From positions 1 through 51,632 of the forward strand of contig JAEPRB010000267.1 in assembly GCA_016758965.1 (NCBI GenBank): DNA of 51,632 bases. Reading direction: 5' to 3'. Source of the stretch: Circinella minor (Eukaryota > Mucoromycota > Mucoromycetes > Mucorales > Lichtheimiaceae). The notes beneath the pieces are model-generated. The model made no database searches. It saw only the letters and a list, made by a program, of their open reading frames with translations, and was not told the DNA's origin. Within the stretch, counting starts at the first letter, position 1, and each line of letters opens with the position of its first letter. The position numbers and the translations under genes were made by a program. This document shows, one piece after another, positions 1 to 11,800 of the stretch.

Positions 1-123
1 ATGCAAAGGTATGGTCAAAGTAATCAGTATTGTTCCCTTGATGTAGCCGAAGGCGGTGAACAAAGAAGTACGCGATCCTACCGTATCGCATCTCTGTATA
101 CTGACGACCTTCGTGAAAGACCG
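1..123. other. GC-richer edge segment abutting a long T-tract
   Basis: The first 123 bases are visibly richer in G+C than the next 2 kb and stop abruptly at a T-tract of about 26 bases (125-151). Plus-strand frame 1 is open from base 1 through the T-tract and ends at a TAA just after it, giving about 41 mixed residues followed by a run of Phe. This could be the end of a gene cut by the window edge, or a fragment of a mobile element. I recognise no motif in it. Confidence 0.25.
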
Positions 124-2298
124 GGTTTTTTTTTTTTTTTTTTTTTTTTTTGGTAAAGTTTGTACATTTGTAGGATTATACTAGCTAATAAGCTGAGAAA
201 AAAAAAAGGTATTGAGCCAAGATTTTTAAAATTCCCATTAAAACTCCATCTTAGGGTCAAAGAAACTGCATGTGCTACATATATATTTTGAACAAAGAAG
301 GAGCGATTGACTTTAAGAACTATGATTATACTTTTTTTCTAGCTGTAATGGATATGCAAATTAAGTATGTGTGGTCTGCGTGGGTAATGTTTTGCTAACT
401 GAGTATGAGAACTTTTTTTCTATTCCATGATCTTAAAGTACAAACTAGGTTAAGATCGCCTATTTAATAAATGTGCCTGAATAAAAAAAAATGTCACTAT
501 AATAGTCAGTTGATTATATCGTTAAATTGTAGTAGAAAAGGTAGATCAGTACCACCTTCAGACCTTTACCATTTAAAAGAAAGTTCTATGCATGTCAATC
601 TTTTTAGTTAGTGTTGCTTATATTTTTGTTATTCGCTCTTGAAAATGATTCGTTGAAAATACGTGGCGCCACTTGTTTTTTTTCTGTCCAGCATATACTT
701 TTTCCTTTTTTATATTATATAACTGTTTAGCAATGACAAACAAATTTTGAGGCAGAGTGAAGAAAATAACAACGTATACAGCAGTAACAAGGGAATAATT
801 TATACGTAGTGCAGTAATTAATAAAAAAAGAGTTACAGTTATATTAATCATTACCACATATTAAATTTCATGAAATTAATGAGAATAATTTTAAGTCTAA
901 TGATCATCAATAAAAACCAAAATGAAAAAAAAAAGATCATGATGGAAGTAAAATATAATAAGCTTTTTCGGAACATGTTATCATATTATGTAAACTCACA
1001 CTATATTTTCTATAGCTTTTGTTTTCTTTAAAATTCTTTTTTTTTCATACTAAACTAAATGAAGATTTGCGGTGTAACATGGTTTATTACTTTTTTGTAA
1101 CCATCCAAGAAGGTTTTCCATGAAAGAACTTATGGGGGGAAGAGAATAAAGGGATAGATTACTGAGAGAGAGAGAGAGAGAGAGTATGTGTGTGAGTGTG
1201 AGTGGATATATGCTTTGTTATGAATAGTGTTATACAAAAAAAAAGGATCTTGTGTTATGTTGCTATGGGCTTCATAAATGTGGTTACAACAATTATTATA
1301 AATTTCAATTATAGTCAATTGCTAGGTAAATTAATGCTGTAAAATGTATGCTACATAGTTCGACCGCGTGGCAAAAAACCCTTTCTAGGTAAGCGAGAAT
1401 GCCTTTACATGGTAACCCACATTTTCGGATCTATTGTAAGCTTATCGGAAAAGAAAAAGTTTGTTTCGCCTTTTTTTGGGGGGGAGGAGGGGGAGGTGAC
1501 CAAAAAGGGATAAGTCAAAAAAGCTGTATTATAGATACTATTGTTATAATGGATTTTTTTTGTTTTTATTATTATTATTATATTTTTATTTATTAATATT
1601 AGTGCTATTATTATTGTTGTTGTTATTACAACAACAGAATATTGTGTGTATGTGTATAAAATGTGTATGTGATGATATATAAAAAGTATAATAGAAGAAA
1701 ATGTAATGATAATTATTTTTTTTTCTTTGCTATTGACAACATGAATCCAAATAAAATAATAAGAGAAAAAAAAGAGAGAAGGTGTTATATAAAAGAGAAG
1801 TGCTAAAATTACAAATGGTGGGTTGATATGTGAAAGTGAGTACTAATAATAACGGAAGAATTGAGAAAGAAATAGAATGCATACATGTAAAAATTTGGTT
1901 TACTCCTATACCAAATTTTATAAAAAAGAAAAAAAAAACGAAAATTATGATTCCAAACCAGTGGATAATAGAAGAATGTAAAAAAAAAAGAAAAACGGAA
2001 GGGAAGATAAAAATTGTTTGATAATGAAGTTAAGGATGATGTAGGATGGGTGAAGTTAAAGCGCGGATATATGAAAAAAAAGAAGCATATCAAGGAAGGA
2101 CTTGGGTAGTACAAAGTGTCGAATCGGAGAGAGAAGAAGTTTTTCTTTTTTTTTTGGGGGGGGGGGATAAGTTAAAAGTGGAGAGGAGGTTATATGAGTA
2201 TTGGTTGGAGGAGAAATGATAAATAACAATGGAGGAGAAAAAGCAATATAAAGGAAAAATAATATAAAAATGAGACATAATATTAATTTGCTATTAAT
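124..2298. other. intergenic, AT-rich, simple repeats only
   Basis: No supported gene. It holds a T-tract (125-151), a GA microsatellite near 1163-1183, a G-rich run near 1478-1497, an ATT/TTA-rich stretch near 1564-1620 and a T/G homopolymer pair near 2142-2166. The short open frames here are low complexity, rich in Phe, Lys, Tyr and Ser. The part next to 2299 is the 3' flank of the homeobox gene. Confidence 0.6.
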
Positions 2299-2982
2299 TT
2301 AATCCGTCGATGAAGATTCATCTCGGACAATACGTAAAAGCCGCTGTCGCTCGCGGGTTCGAATGGCCTGACGTCGGTTCTGGAACCAAATCTGGACTGT
2401 CCGAGGACTCATACCCAGTTGACGACCCAGCTCAGCACGGAGTTGTGTGGAAGGAAATACCGTTCGATCAAATACGCGATTCAGTACTTCAAGTTGCTTG
2501 GCATTAGCTCGTCTTCGTTTAGCCTTGAGAGGTAATTCGCCTAAGACTTGTTCATCGTCACTACCATAGCTACTGCTATGGCTACTGATGCTATGGCTAC
2601 TGCTGATGACGCTGCTGGTATCATTTGTTGAAGGAAGATGACGTTGCTTCTTTAATGGTAACTTTCTTGTGCTATTGTTTGTTGGAGTAATAGGTGATGA
2701 CATTTCATGTGTAGAAGAACTTCCAATGCTTGACAATGAGGATGAAGAATCATTGGTCCAACTCATCACCATACGGTCATCTGACTTTAATGTCCAGATA
2801 GGTGGCAATGGGTAACCATTTAATGGTGAGCATGATCCACTGGATGGTGCACTTTCAGGAGATGAAAGCGATGGGCATACATCTTCTTCACATAAAAGAT
2901 TAGAGATGTCAAGTACAGCAGGACGATTACTGCGTGATCGATCATTGTTGTTAAGTAAGCTTGATACGGAGAATGCAGACAT
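2299..2982 (-). CDS. homeobox transcription factor
   Basis: Single-exon gene of 227 aa, read on the minus strand. It encodes a nuclear DNA-binding protein. The C-terminal part (about residues 152-211) is a classical 60-residue homeodomain: a basic N-terminal arm (KAKRRRANAKQ), helix 1 with LEVLNRVF, a helix 2 region ending in LGRQLGMS, and recognition helix 3 with TVQIWFQNRRQ, including the invariant W, F, N and R. Only 16 residues follow the domain. The N-terminal 150 residues are Ser/Thr/Pro-rich with no recognisable fold, typical of a disordered regulatory region, and include the patch PLKKQRH. It stands alone with more than 1.8 kb of non-coding DNA on each side. The homeodomain call is firm. 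I infer no particular target or subfamily. The first Met in the frame is used as the start; the frame continues no further upstream. Confidence 0.92.
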   Translation of the reverse strand: MSAFSVSSLLNNNDRSRSNRPAVLDISNLLCEEDVCPSLSSPESAPSSGSCSPLNGYPLPPIWTLKSDDRMVMSWTNDSSSSLSSIGSSSTHEMSSPITPTNNSTRKLPLKKQRHLPSTNDTSSVISSSHSISSHSSSYGSDDEQVLGELPLKAKRRRANAKQLEVLNRVFDRTVFPSTQLRAELGRQLGMSPRTVQIWFQNRRQAIRTRERQRLLRIVRDESSSTD

Positions 2983-4857
2983 GTTTGTTTATTGTTATTG
3001 TTGTAAAGTTATTGTTTACTGTTGGTTATGTAATATGTGTGTAATATATGAGAAAAAAGAAACAAAAGGAACAATGTTTATAAGAAAGGAAAGGGTGGAT
3101 TGAATTGAATAAGAAATTAAAAAAATGGAGAAAGAACAAGTCTCTTTAAATCAAGTAAAGAAAAAGATTAAAGTAGAGAGGAGAGAGATTAAAAAGAAGT
3201 GAAAAAAAGGCAGGAACAATTGACCTTTTATATATGTTTCAAAGATCAAAAAAGTGGAGCGATGTGAAAAAAAAAGTTTAGATAGAGTCTATAATATAAT
3301 AATACCCTTTTAGTGCAGTTTTTTGTACATATAAAAGTATAGTGCGCACTTAAGTGGTAAGAGTTGTCTCGCTCGAGCCAACACGTCAATTGAAGTGGCT
3401 TAATTGGCAAGTTCAATTTCGGGGGGAGAAGTAAAAAGATTAATAGCTTAAGTTGCTCTTTCATTTCCCCGATATGAGCCTTCATTGGGAGAAACGATGT
3501 CGTCCGATTTTTTGTGTTGTACAAAGTAGGGTCTGGTCCATTGGGTCTTCACATTGATCATGGGGGGAGTAGTATTGGGAAGAGTTGAATTGAAAGACTT
3601 TTTTTCGGGGGGTCTAAAGAAATTCTCGATCAAAACATTCATTTCTCCCCCCAAAAAAAGTTTTTTTTTTTTTTTCACTTATTGTTTTTCATTTCACTAT
3701 GATAACGACCGAACACTCTTTCCGTTTCTAGTCTTTTGGTCGAGGCAAATTTGTACCCCCAAAACTCACACCATATAACTTGATTCATATTAATTTCATT
3801 TTATATATGATATACAAATATTCATTATAATAAACTAAACCGGAGAGACGATCCCTCTATACCTTTGTGTAAAAAAGAAAATGGAATTCTCTTTTCTTCT
3901 TTCTACTTTTTTCCATGTGAAATCTTGTTTCAAATTCTAATAATTATTTATTATTATAATTAAAAGATTATTATTTGTTTTATTACTTACTTGACACATT
4001 TGTCACAACATCACCATAGCCACAACAACAACTAGCTACTACTACAAATAAATTGGAAAGAATAAAATGAGAATGACAAGTTGATGATGAGCAAAAAAAC
4101 GTGTGGTTATCTTTCCTTTTTTATTTATTGATCATCACTTTATTTTTATTATTTAAACGTTGATCAAAACTAAAAAAAATAATAATGTTATTATTTTTAT
4201 GTCATTATTTTAGCTGGTTTTTTTTTTTTTTCTTTTCTTGCTGACATTGTCGAATTGATTAAATCACAGACAAGAAAGTGGGGGATGGACCCCATATAAA
4301 GTAAAACTGTTTGTAAAATAACTTAATAGACTTTTTTTTTTTCATGACAAGCCGATTGGTTTGGGTAACACATGTTTTTTTTTTATGATTGCTCGCTTTA
4401 CAATTTCCTCGTACATAATTCACACAATAATATCAAGTTGTGCCTTGCAGTTATTTTTATAGTCAATGTCCTTTTTTGGACATCTCAATCAAATCCTTGC
4501 AAAAAATAATTTTTTGTTCTTTTTTTGATCAATGAATGGTGTCACTTTTTCTTTATTATTTTTCAAAAGACTCACGCCACCTTTGATCAATGTAATACTG
4601 CATACAAAAAAAAATAAGACTGAGAAAACGAAAAATCATTTAATTCTTTATTGTTAATTTTTATTATTATATTTTTCTTCTTTTGATAATAATGCTTTTT
4701 TTTTTTTTTCGTTTAATGACATATTTGCGACGGAATGAAACCAAAAAAAGAAAAAAAAATGCATCGGGTTTAATTCTCTATATTATTTACGAAATAATGA
4801 AAACAAAATAAAACACACGTTCTCTTTTTATTTTTTTTATTCATTTATGTGGATTTT
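2983..4857. other. intergenic between homeobox gene and complex I subunit gene
   Basis: About 1.9 kb with no supported gene. The first several hundred bases upstream of the homeobox ATG (2983-3250) are purine-rich on the plus strand, so T/C-rich on the coding strand, as expected for a leader and promoter. The rest is AT-rich with many T runs. A patch at 3420-3660 contains several G6 or C6 runs near short open frames, without protein-like composition. Confidence 0.55.
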
Positions 4858-5403
4858 TTAATCTTCGTAACCGGAAGGAGGGTTGCGTGCGCGGTTAGGA
4901 ACTATATATCGACCGAGAATTAATATCATCATCACTTTGTCACTTTAACTAACTTTATCACCAAATGATACCCATACCCACAAACTACTAATTTAATCAA
5001 ATTTCCACTTCTCTTCTCTTCCTTCTGATCATCCTCCATTATAATAATCCAATTGACTGCCACACGCTTTTTCTAATTATTATCCGTTATATATAAATAT
5101 AAATATATACGTACGAGGATAAGTGATTGGAAGTTCAGGATAACCCTTGAATCCGAAATAGTTACGACGAATGGAAGGGACAGTCCAAACCATGGCGGGA
5201 CCTAATAATAACAGTTATTATACATTCCGTTTTGTTGAATGATTATAAAAGATTTGTTCAATGTTGAGTTGTCTATAATAATTTCATATATTTTATAAAA
5301 AAAGTTTTAATTTTGATAAACTTTATTTACCAATGCTGCCAATGACAAATGACCAAAAAATGACGGGTCTTTCAATAGCGAAACGACGTACTGCTCCGGC
5401 CAT
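4858..5403 (-). CDS. NADH:ubiquinone oxidoreductase 9.5 kDa subunit (NDUFA3/NI9M type)
   Basis: Small three-exon gene on the minus strand: exons 5331-5403, 5115-5201 and 4858-4901, joining in frame to 67 aa. The junctions are clean: donor GTAAAT, then acceptor TTAG, giving GSIG-PAMVWTVPS; donor GTACGT, then acceptor ATAG, giving TYP-LPNRARNPP. The protein starts MAGAVRRFAIERPVIF, has one membrane helix (about residues 13-32, PVIFWSFVIGSIGPAMVWTV), then PSIRRNYFGF and ends PSGYED. From memory this pattern (VIGSxGP, VPxxRR, ITYPxPxxPR, GYxD) matches the fungal 9.5 kDa accessory subunit of mitochondrial complex I, the counterpart of NDUFA3/B9. The protein would sit in the inner membrane as a single-pass accessory subunit. 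It is divergent from the HAUS1 gene. An ATG further upstream would add 37 residues rich in Lys, His and Pro and is less likely to be the start. Confidence 0.85.
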
Positions 5404-6281
5404 AATTATTTTTTTTTTCAATTGATTATGTTTAGAGAGGGGGGGAGGTGTTGTGTGGTGTTTATTGCTGTTATTCTTTTTTACTGAGTGGAAATTTGCG
5501 CGCTTTGCTTTCAATAAACAAGCTGAGTATGAAAAATGCTTTCATGACGTCGTCACGCAGTGTCAATGGATACTCAGGTACTAGAAATTATCCCTATTTT
5601 TCGAAACTTTCTAATAAAGCAGACAAAAAAATTGTACTCTCGATTATTAGACTTTTATTTGAAAATTTCAAAGGAAGCAACTATAATAGCTTATAATCGA
5701 TTCATATATCTCGTATCATTCTAGTACTATTATACTTACTAGTAGGACATCAATTAGAAGACTAAAAGGGGTCTCTCGAATTGTGCATACTGTACTTTTT
5801 ATTGTCTATTAAAAAATTATTTAATAGATAAAAATAAATTAATGCATTCGATCTAGTTTCAGTGTATATGAAACATTTGAAAAACTCATTATTATAAGTG
5901 TGTTTTAGCGCCCAAACGATTGCCTGGTCTTTTCGTCTGTATTATAAATAAGTTGCTTAGCAATAGTTACTAGGGAAGAGTAAGTGAGCAACGGATTAAA
6001 CTACTATCATATTTTCTTTCTATAAAAAAAATGATGTGGTTTCCTTTCATGCTATTGAGCATTTCTCATAATGTCAATAATAAAAGAAAAGAAACAAGCG
6101 ATATAATTTTCATATAAAAAAACATTTTTGTTTAAAAACCCAAAGTACAAAAATATTTTCGCATAAAATAAAAAAAATAAAAAATTGGTTTTCTTTCCGA
6201 CACTAATATATAAAAGGAAAAAGTAACAAATGAAAATAATAATAATAACAGCACTTCTTCCACTTTTACAAATAACAAGAA
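5404..6281. promoter_or_regulatory. divergent promoter region, complex I subunit / HAUS1
   Basis: About 880 bp separate the two divergent start codons and must hold both promoters. The segment is AT-rich. A pyrimidine/A-rich leader with AATAATAATAA precedes the HAUS1 ATG. I see no canonical TATA box at a convincing distance and no other gene. An 82-residue open frame in this interval lacks protein-like features. Confidence 0.4.
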
Positions 6282-8167
6282 ATGGCTATCACCACTTTAT
6301 CTGAATTATCAAAAGAAACAACTACTCTTCATTCTTCTTCACCACAACTTGATAATAATAAAAATGAATGGGATCAGGTAAAATAAAATAAAATAGTAAT
6401 AGATTCCTTTTTATTTTTTCTCGTTAATTATCAAAAACCAACATTTTAGATTGATAAAAGGACATTATTAATAACAACGAGACATTCTTTTTTTCATTTA
6501 GATCGATGCCTGGCTTCATGATCTTTATCCCGCCAACATGCCATTATTTGAAAAAGACGATTGTAATTTACATAGTTTACGACAATTACATAAAAAGACT
6601 GAAGAAGCAAATAATATCATGGAACTCGTATTGGATACTCAACGACAACTAAGCGATGATAACGCACGACAAGGTATACCAATTGTTATATGCATATGAC
6701 GTCAATAATAATGATTCTAGTAGAAAAAAGAAGTTAACCCCTGAGACATGGCTTAAATTTTTTTCCATATTATCACCAAATCACCATTATCCCTTTCGCT
6801 AGCCGCTATGTGGCAAGAAAAGTTAGATGCGCTTGAAGTTAGTAGATCATCCATGTCCACGCAAGGAACACGTGCATTAGACGCACTGGGACTTCTTGCT
6901 GTACGTTTGGGAATTGAAAATACGTCATTGAGCAGGTAATTATTATTTCTTTCTCATTATTATTCGTTATCACTCATTTTATTATATATCTCTTCGTTTC
7001 AAACTAATAATCTTATTTGATAATGTTATAGCTATCATACAGCATTAGCTCAATTGACAATTGAAACAATGGATACTTCCTTAGAAGAAAAAGAGATCCA
7101 AGAAACTGAGTATGTTCTGCAGAGTCGGATTCAAAACGCGGAAGGTGAATTAAACAAGATGAAAGGGTGAGCATAAAGAATGGACTCGGGTATATGTACT
7201 TATATATTCATATATTTTTCTATGAGTCTCACTGAATTGATTATTATGTATCATTATGTTATATACTCCTTGTTTGATTTACTAACAAAAATTGTTTATC
7301 CGTTCTCTCCTAATTCCCCTCTTTTTTTTTCGACCCCCATGGTATAATTCTTCTCTCTCTTTTTTCTTTCTTTTTTTAGCATTCTATCTAGTATAAAGCA
7401 ACGATATGAAGCTGGTAGTCATTGGAGTGATCAAGATATACATTCGATGGAGCAGCAAAATAAAGAATTGAAAAATGTTTATGCAAAAACGCAGGTATGT
7501 ATTGATGAATATACAAAAGGATATATGCACAGGGAAGACAATGTTATGGAAAAAAAAAACATCTACAAAGATTTTTGTCATTAGGTCAAAAAGTATTAAT
7601 TTTAATAAAATTAAATAATATGTAGAGTGATTTTGATGCATTAGAAATTGAACAACATGAACTAAGATTGGATGCTATAAAGAAATTGGAACAAGACATG
7701 ACTTCTTTAGAAGCAATCTTGGCAGAAAAAAATGGAACGGTGGATAATTATGGCAATTTACCATCTGTAAGTTATATATTTGTCAATCTCGGCTGTATTT
7801 CCTTTTATTATTTATTGGCCATTTTTCTTTGTCAAATCCCCCCTTCCTTTCCTTTTCCGCACCCCTTTTGTTTTGAAGACGAGAAAATACTCTGAACTTA
7901 TTTCTTTCATTTGTTTATTTAGGATATGGTTTTAGCATCGTTGAAAATTCAAGATGCACAGGATCAATTTGTAAGTTGTTTTTATTTATTTTTTCTTTTA
8001 AAAACAAGATTCGAGAAATTTATTTTTATGTCATAAAAGTCTCCTTCTATACCCATTTTTAAAATGCTTTAGTAATTGGTTACTGACTTACATGCATTTA
8101 ATAATAGAATAAGTTGGGTCGAGAACGAGAGCAATTACTTGCTGACATTGCTGACAACGTGCGCTGA
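6282..8167 (+). CDS. HAUS1: HAUS augmin-like complex subunit 1
   Basis: Eight exons: 6282-6377, 6502-6673, 6803-6935, 7032-7166, 7380-7494, 7626-7766, 7923-7970 and 8108-8167. All have GT-AG borders and keep frame, giving 299 aa (human HAUS1 is close to 280). HAUS1 is a coiled-coil subunit of augmin, which recruits gamma-tubulin to existing microtubules and so promotes branching nucleation. The N-terminal motif WLHDLYPANMPLFEKDD, followed by LHSLRQLHKKTEEAN, corresponds to the conserved WL...FE...L start of the family. Long heptad-like stretches follow (for example LEEKEIQETEYVLQSRIQNA and KLEQDMTSLEAILAEK). The C-terminus, YGNLPSDMVLASLKIQDAQD then LGREREQLL, resembles the family's Y-LPPD-LA-LKI-EA-EL pattern. 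No enzymatic motif is seen. The identification rests on remembered motif order, not on an alignment. Confidence 0.8.
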
Positions 8168-10528
8168 AAAGAATAATAATAATTACCACATGCATTCATT
8201 TGATTTCCTATTATCAAAAACAATACGTACATAATATACACCTTTTGTAATTCTTTTTACAAAACACACAATCTTCTTCCAGCATAGCATATAGTCCTCT
8301 CACAACACTTGCGCACACTCATTATACATAATATGTATATACTACATTACATAGCACTATCAATCATTTTTATACCCCTCCCCTCACTTCATTCAGACAC
8401 ACACATATACACACAATATCTATTGTACTAATTTTTTTTTACTCTTCTGCCATGATGTTACAATATCTAATCAATCTTCACGTTTTCCCACATATAAACA
8501 TATATATACATACCAACACGTTCGTTTTCTTATCACTTTTTTTTTTCAAGCATCACATGTATGGTCAATTCAGACACTACTAGATTAATATTATCGCCAT
8601 ATTTTCATTATTATGATCATTATAGTAATAAAAGAAATACAAATATAAAGTTATTTTTTTCTTTGTTTGGTTCGAAACCTTTTCTTTCTCTTGGTTAATT
8701 AGTGTATGATCTTAGTGTTGTACAAGATTTCGATTCATTCCTTCGATCCGCATAAAAAAGAACTAATTTGCTAGGCATAATTTAAATATTTTTTATGACA
8801 CACAACCAATGAAAATTAAATCACTTTTCGTTTTTTGTAAAATTTGTTATACAGCTACTTCCCACCTTTTATTTTTAAAAAAAGAACAAACATACAGATA
8901 GTGAGTAACAAATGGACGTTCTATATCTCCTTATTAAATTTTAATTATAGTTAAAAAACTACGTCATATAATTCTGATTTTGAAAAAAAATTACAAAAAT
9001 AAGGGGGAGAATGAGAGTACTTCATAATCAAAAACCTTTTCTCAGTCTTTCTCCTTCTTTTCTCTTGCGAATTCCAAAATAACAAAGGTATATGAATAAT
9101 ATTGCCTTTATTATTACCTTTTATCAAAGCAAAAATAATTAAAAAGGAAAGGCGCGAGAAACAATACATTCTTCTTCATTGATTGATTTTTAAATATACA
9201 AGGAAACCTTTTAATAAGGTGGTAAAACTTTATTGTTTTCATATGTCAATCAAGAGAATATACTACTACGTAGCATTAAATTAGTCTATCTTGTGAATCA
9301 ATAATAAAAATATACATATGTATTTAATATTTAATAAGCTAATATTGTATTACTTTATGCTACCAGTAATTTTCTTAATTGTTGAAAAATAAGTATTCTA
9401 CTAAATTGTTTGTGGGACGTGTGATTTTTAATAAATGAAGAAGTATTAAAAGTTGAATTTTTAGTAATAATATTAATGATAGTCGATAATACTGGTGTCT
9501 TTCGTGCTGTGTTTTCTAATTAATGCATGATCGACAAGTACAATAGTCGGAAAACAACTTATTTGATGGCCTAGAACATACCACATAATGTAAATTTTAA
9601 TTGAAAGGTATAACACAACACCAATAATGAAGCCTTTTTATTCAACACTGATGTTTATAGATAATAATAGTTCATCCTTGGCATTAACTTTTGAGCCAAA
9701 TAATCGATGTGTTTTTTTTTTCAAACTGCTGGAAAGAACAATCGGCTTTTTTCTACCTACTATCTCATAAGTAATGATATGTTATTTAATAGTTGTCTAT
9801 AAGACTTGTGATGTAATTTATTTTTGGTCAAGTCACTTTATACTAATTGATACGGTATATTATACTTTATTACCTGGTCTAGATATATCACATATGTATC
9901 ATATCATATCTTATAACGTTGACAATAGCAAATACTACTGTATGTACATGTTGCAGACGAATGGGAAGTGGAATGCGTTTATTTGTCACCAAGTTACAAA
10001 TGCGAAAAAAAGAGCACCTACAAACCAGAAAACTCGCTATGTTGCACGGAAAATTCTAGTTTCTCTGATTTATTTTTCTGTGGCAAAAGATTAATAGGTA
10101 TATTATATAGACAAGAAAAAACATAACATGGTTTAAGTGGATAGTAACTTATTTGATAACAATAATGTTGTTAATACAAAACGTCGTTGAGACTCATGGT
10201 CATCAGCTGTCAGAGTCCTATATAAATAAAATAGCCTTTAAGATATTAGAACCATGATGTGTGCAAACTAATACACTTGCAAATAAAAAATGACTAATAC
10301 TTAATAATAGTGTTTATAAAGTAATTGTATCATCATCGTGATGCATAATATTTATATTTATTTCTTCACTTCCTTTTAATATGCTTTTCTGGAATGTTAG
10401 GTTGCTGATTTAAATAATTTTTTGCATGTCCAAATCCAGATTTGGATGTCTAAAATTAAAAGTCAGGGTTTTGATTACGTCTTTATCAAACTTCCCCTCA
10501 AAAAAAAAGTATAACTAAAACCCTTAAC
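8168..10528. other. intergenic, 2.4 kb, no firm gene
   Basis: AT-rich. The first 400 bp after the HAUS1 stop are T/C-rich with CA repeats and probably hold its 3' UTR. One segment (9957-10126, plus strand) begins after an acceptor-like TTGCAG and reads as a Cys-containing 56-codon frame ending in TAA. It is described under findings as a weak exon candidate. Nothing else here looks protein-coding. Confidence 0.5.
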
Positions 10529-11800
10529 ATGGATACTTTTGTTGCTGTTCCTTCTTTTAATCCCGAGAAATTAGCTGGTTCGACACTTATTTTAGTAGGT
10601 GGTTTGATTATTTTAAATTACATTTTTAAATTATGTGATACTAATACATGAATATATATATATATATATATGTTAGCCATCGGTTTCAATCGGCAATGTT
10701 CCGCAACTAGCTTGTGATCTCGTAATTAATACACTTCAACCGGACCGTGTTGGATTTATTTCTAATGAGGCCGTTATGCCTATTGCTGGACCACGTGAAA
10801 ATGGTTCAGGTGTTTCACTCGCTGTTGAAGGTATATCTATAAAAAAACAATTTTCTATTGAACATTTTTATCTCGTCGGTAATAACAGCACGTTACTTAA
10901 AAAAATAATTGTATATCTTTATATGCAAATATATATATTTGTAGTTTTTCAAACAAAAGATCAACAATGGACCATTGTACAACAAAGAGCACCTACTTTT
11001 AAAGTGGGTAAGCCCCCCTCCCCTTATACAACTCTTTTTTTCTCTGTATGTCAAAAACATTAAATTTTATATCCAAAAAATAATAATAATTAGGGCACGC
11101 GACGACAGTATATCCGTGATTTAGTCGCGTTTATTCAAAAATATCGATTTGCACGCGTTATTATTTTAACAAGTGCCGATGCAAGCTTACGGAATGATTT
11201 ACAAATTACTAGGTACTATTATTACTATTATTTATATATTCTGATATGAACAGGCGACTCAAAATTTATATATGTATTCGTAGTGCAACACCTTTTCGAT
11301 ATATTGGATCTTCTGTGAATGGTATCACTGAATTGGAAGATGAAGAACTTCTCCATGGTACTGGTATTGGAAAGTCGCTTTATAAATTGTTGACAGAAGC
11401 TCAAGTATCAACTACAATGATTATTATGTTTGCTTTGGAAGGAGGTAAAAAAGAAATTACGAATCTGAAGAAAAAAAGGAACGATATTTTACGATGGATG
11501 ATGGATGATACTAATAATTAAGCTTTTGTATTTTTATTTTAGATAATGTTTCTGATAGTTTTCATTTAGCTGATGTATTTAACAAAGCAACCGAAATTCG
11601 TAAATCATCCGAAGGTTAGTGATCAATGTTGACATAGTGGTGAATATAATAAGAATCGTTGTCATGTGGATATATATATATATACATATTTTATTTATAC
11701 AATTTTTTCGATCCATGAAAAAAAAATAGGACCATGGACACCACCTAAAAGTTGGGATTATCTCTTTGGTACACCAGTAAATTCAGCCATGTACCAATAA
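10529..11800 (+). CDS. PSMG2: proteasome assembly chaperone 2 (PAC2 / Add66 / PSMG2 family)
   Basis: Seven exons: 10529-10594, 10677-10830, 10945-11003, 11094-11212, 11284-11444, 11543-11614 and 11730-11800. They give 233 aa in a continuous frame. PAC2 pairs with PAC1 and guides assembly of the 20S proteasome alpha-ring in the cytosol. The start MDTFVAVPSFNPEKLAGSTL, then PSVSIGNVPQLACDLVINTL, matches the family's hallmark opening (F-P-L-GSTLI-P-VSIGNVGQLA-DL-I). Later come ISNEAVMPIAGPRENG, an LVAFIQKYRFARVIILTSAD segment and TPFRYIGSS. The C-terminal FALEGDNVSDSFHLADVFNK and PWTPPKSWDYLFG also agree with the family. Intron 3 needs the less common donor GTGGGT at 11004; the strong GGTAAG four bases on breaks the frame. 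No close neighbour suggests co-regulation. Confidence 0.9.

Noticed and set aside
1163..1183. GA microsatellite considered as a regulatory GAGA element
   Set aside because: A pure dinucleotide run with no nearby start codon; treated as a simple repeat.
1809..2114. 101-codon Phe/Ser/Tyr-rich minus-strand frame
   Set aside because: Composition follows the AT-rich DNA; no motif, no splice extension and no similarity I recognise.
124..2298. Search for telomere-like repeats or a transposon at the left edge
   Set aside because: No TTAGGG-type arrays, no terminal inverted repeats and no transposase or reverse transcriptase motifs were visible.
8669..8679. GGTTCGAAACC, a perfect tRNA B-box match
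   Set aside because: No A-box, anticodon arm or acceptor stem can be formed around it in the AT-rich flanks, so it is not a tRNA.
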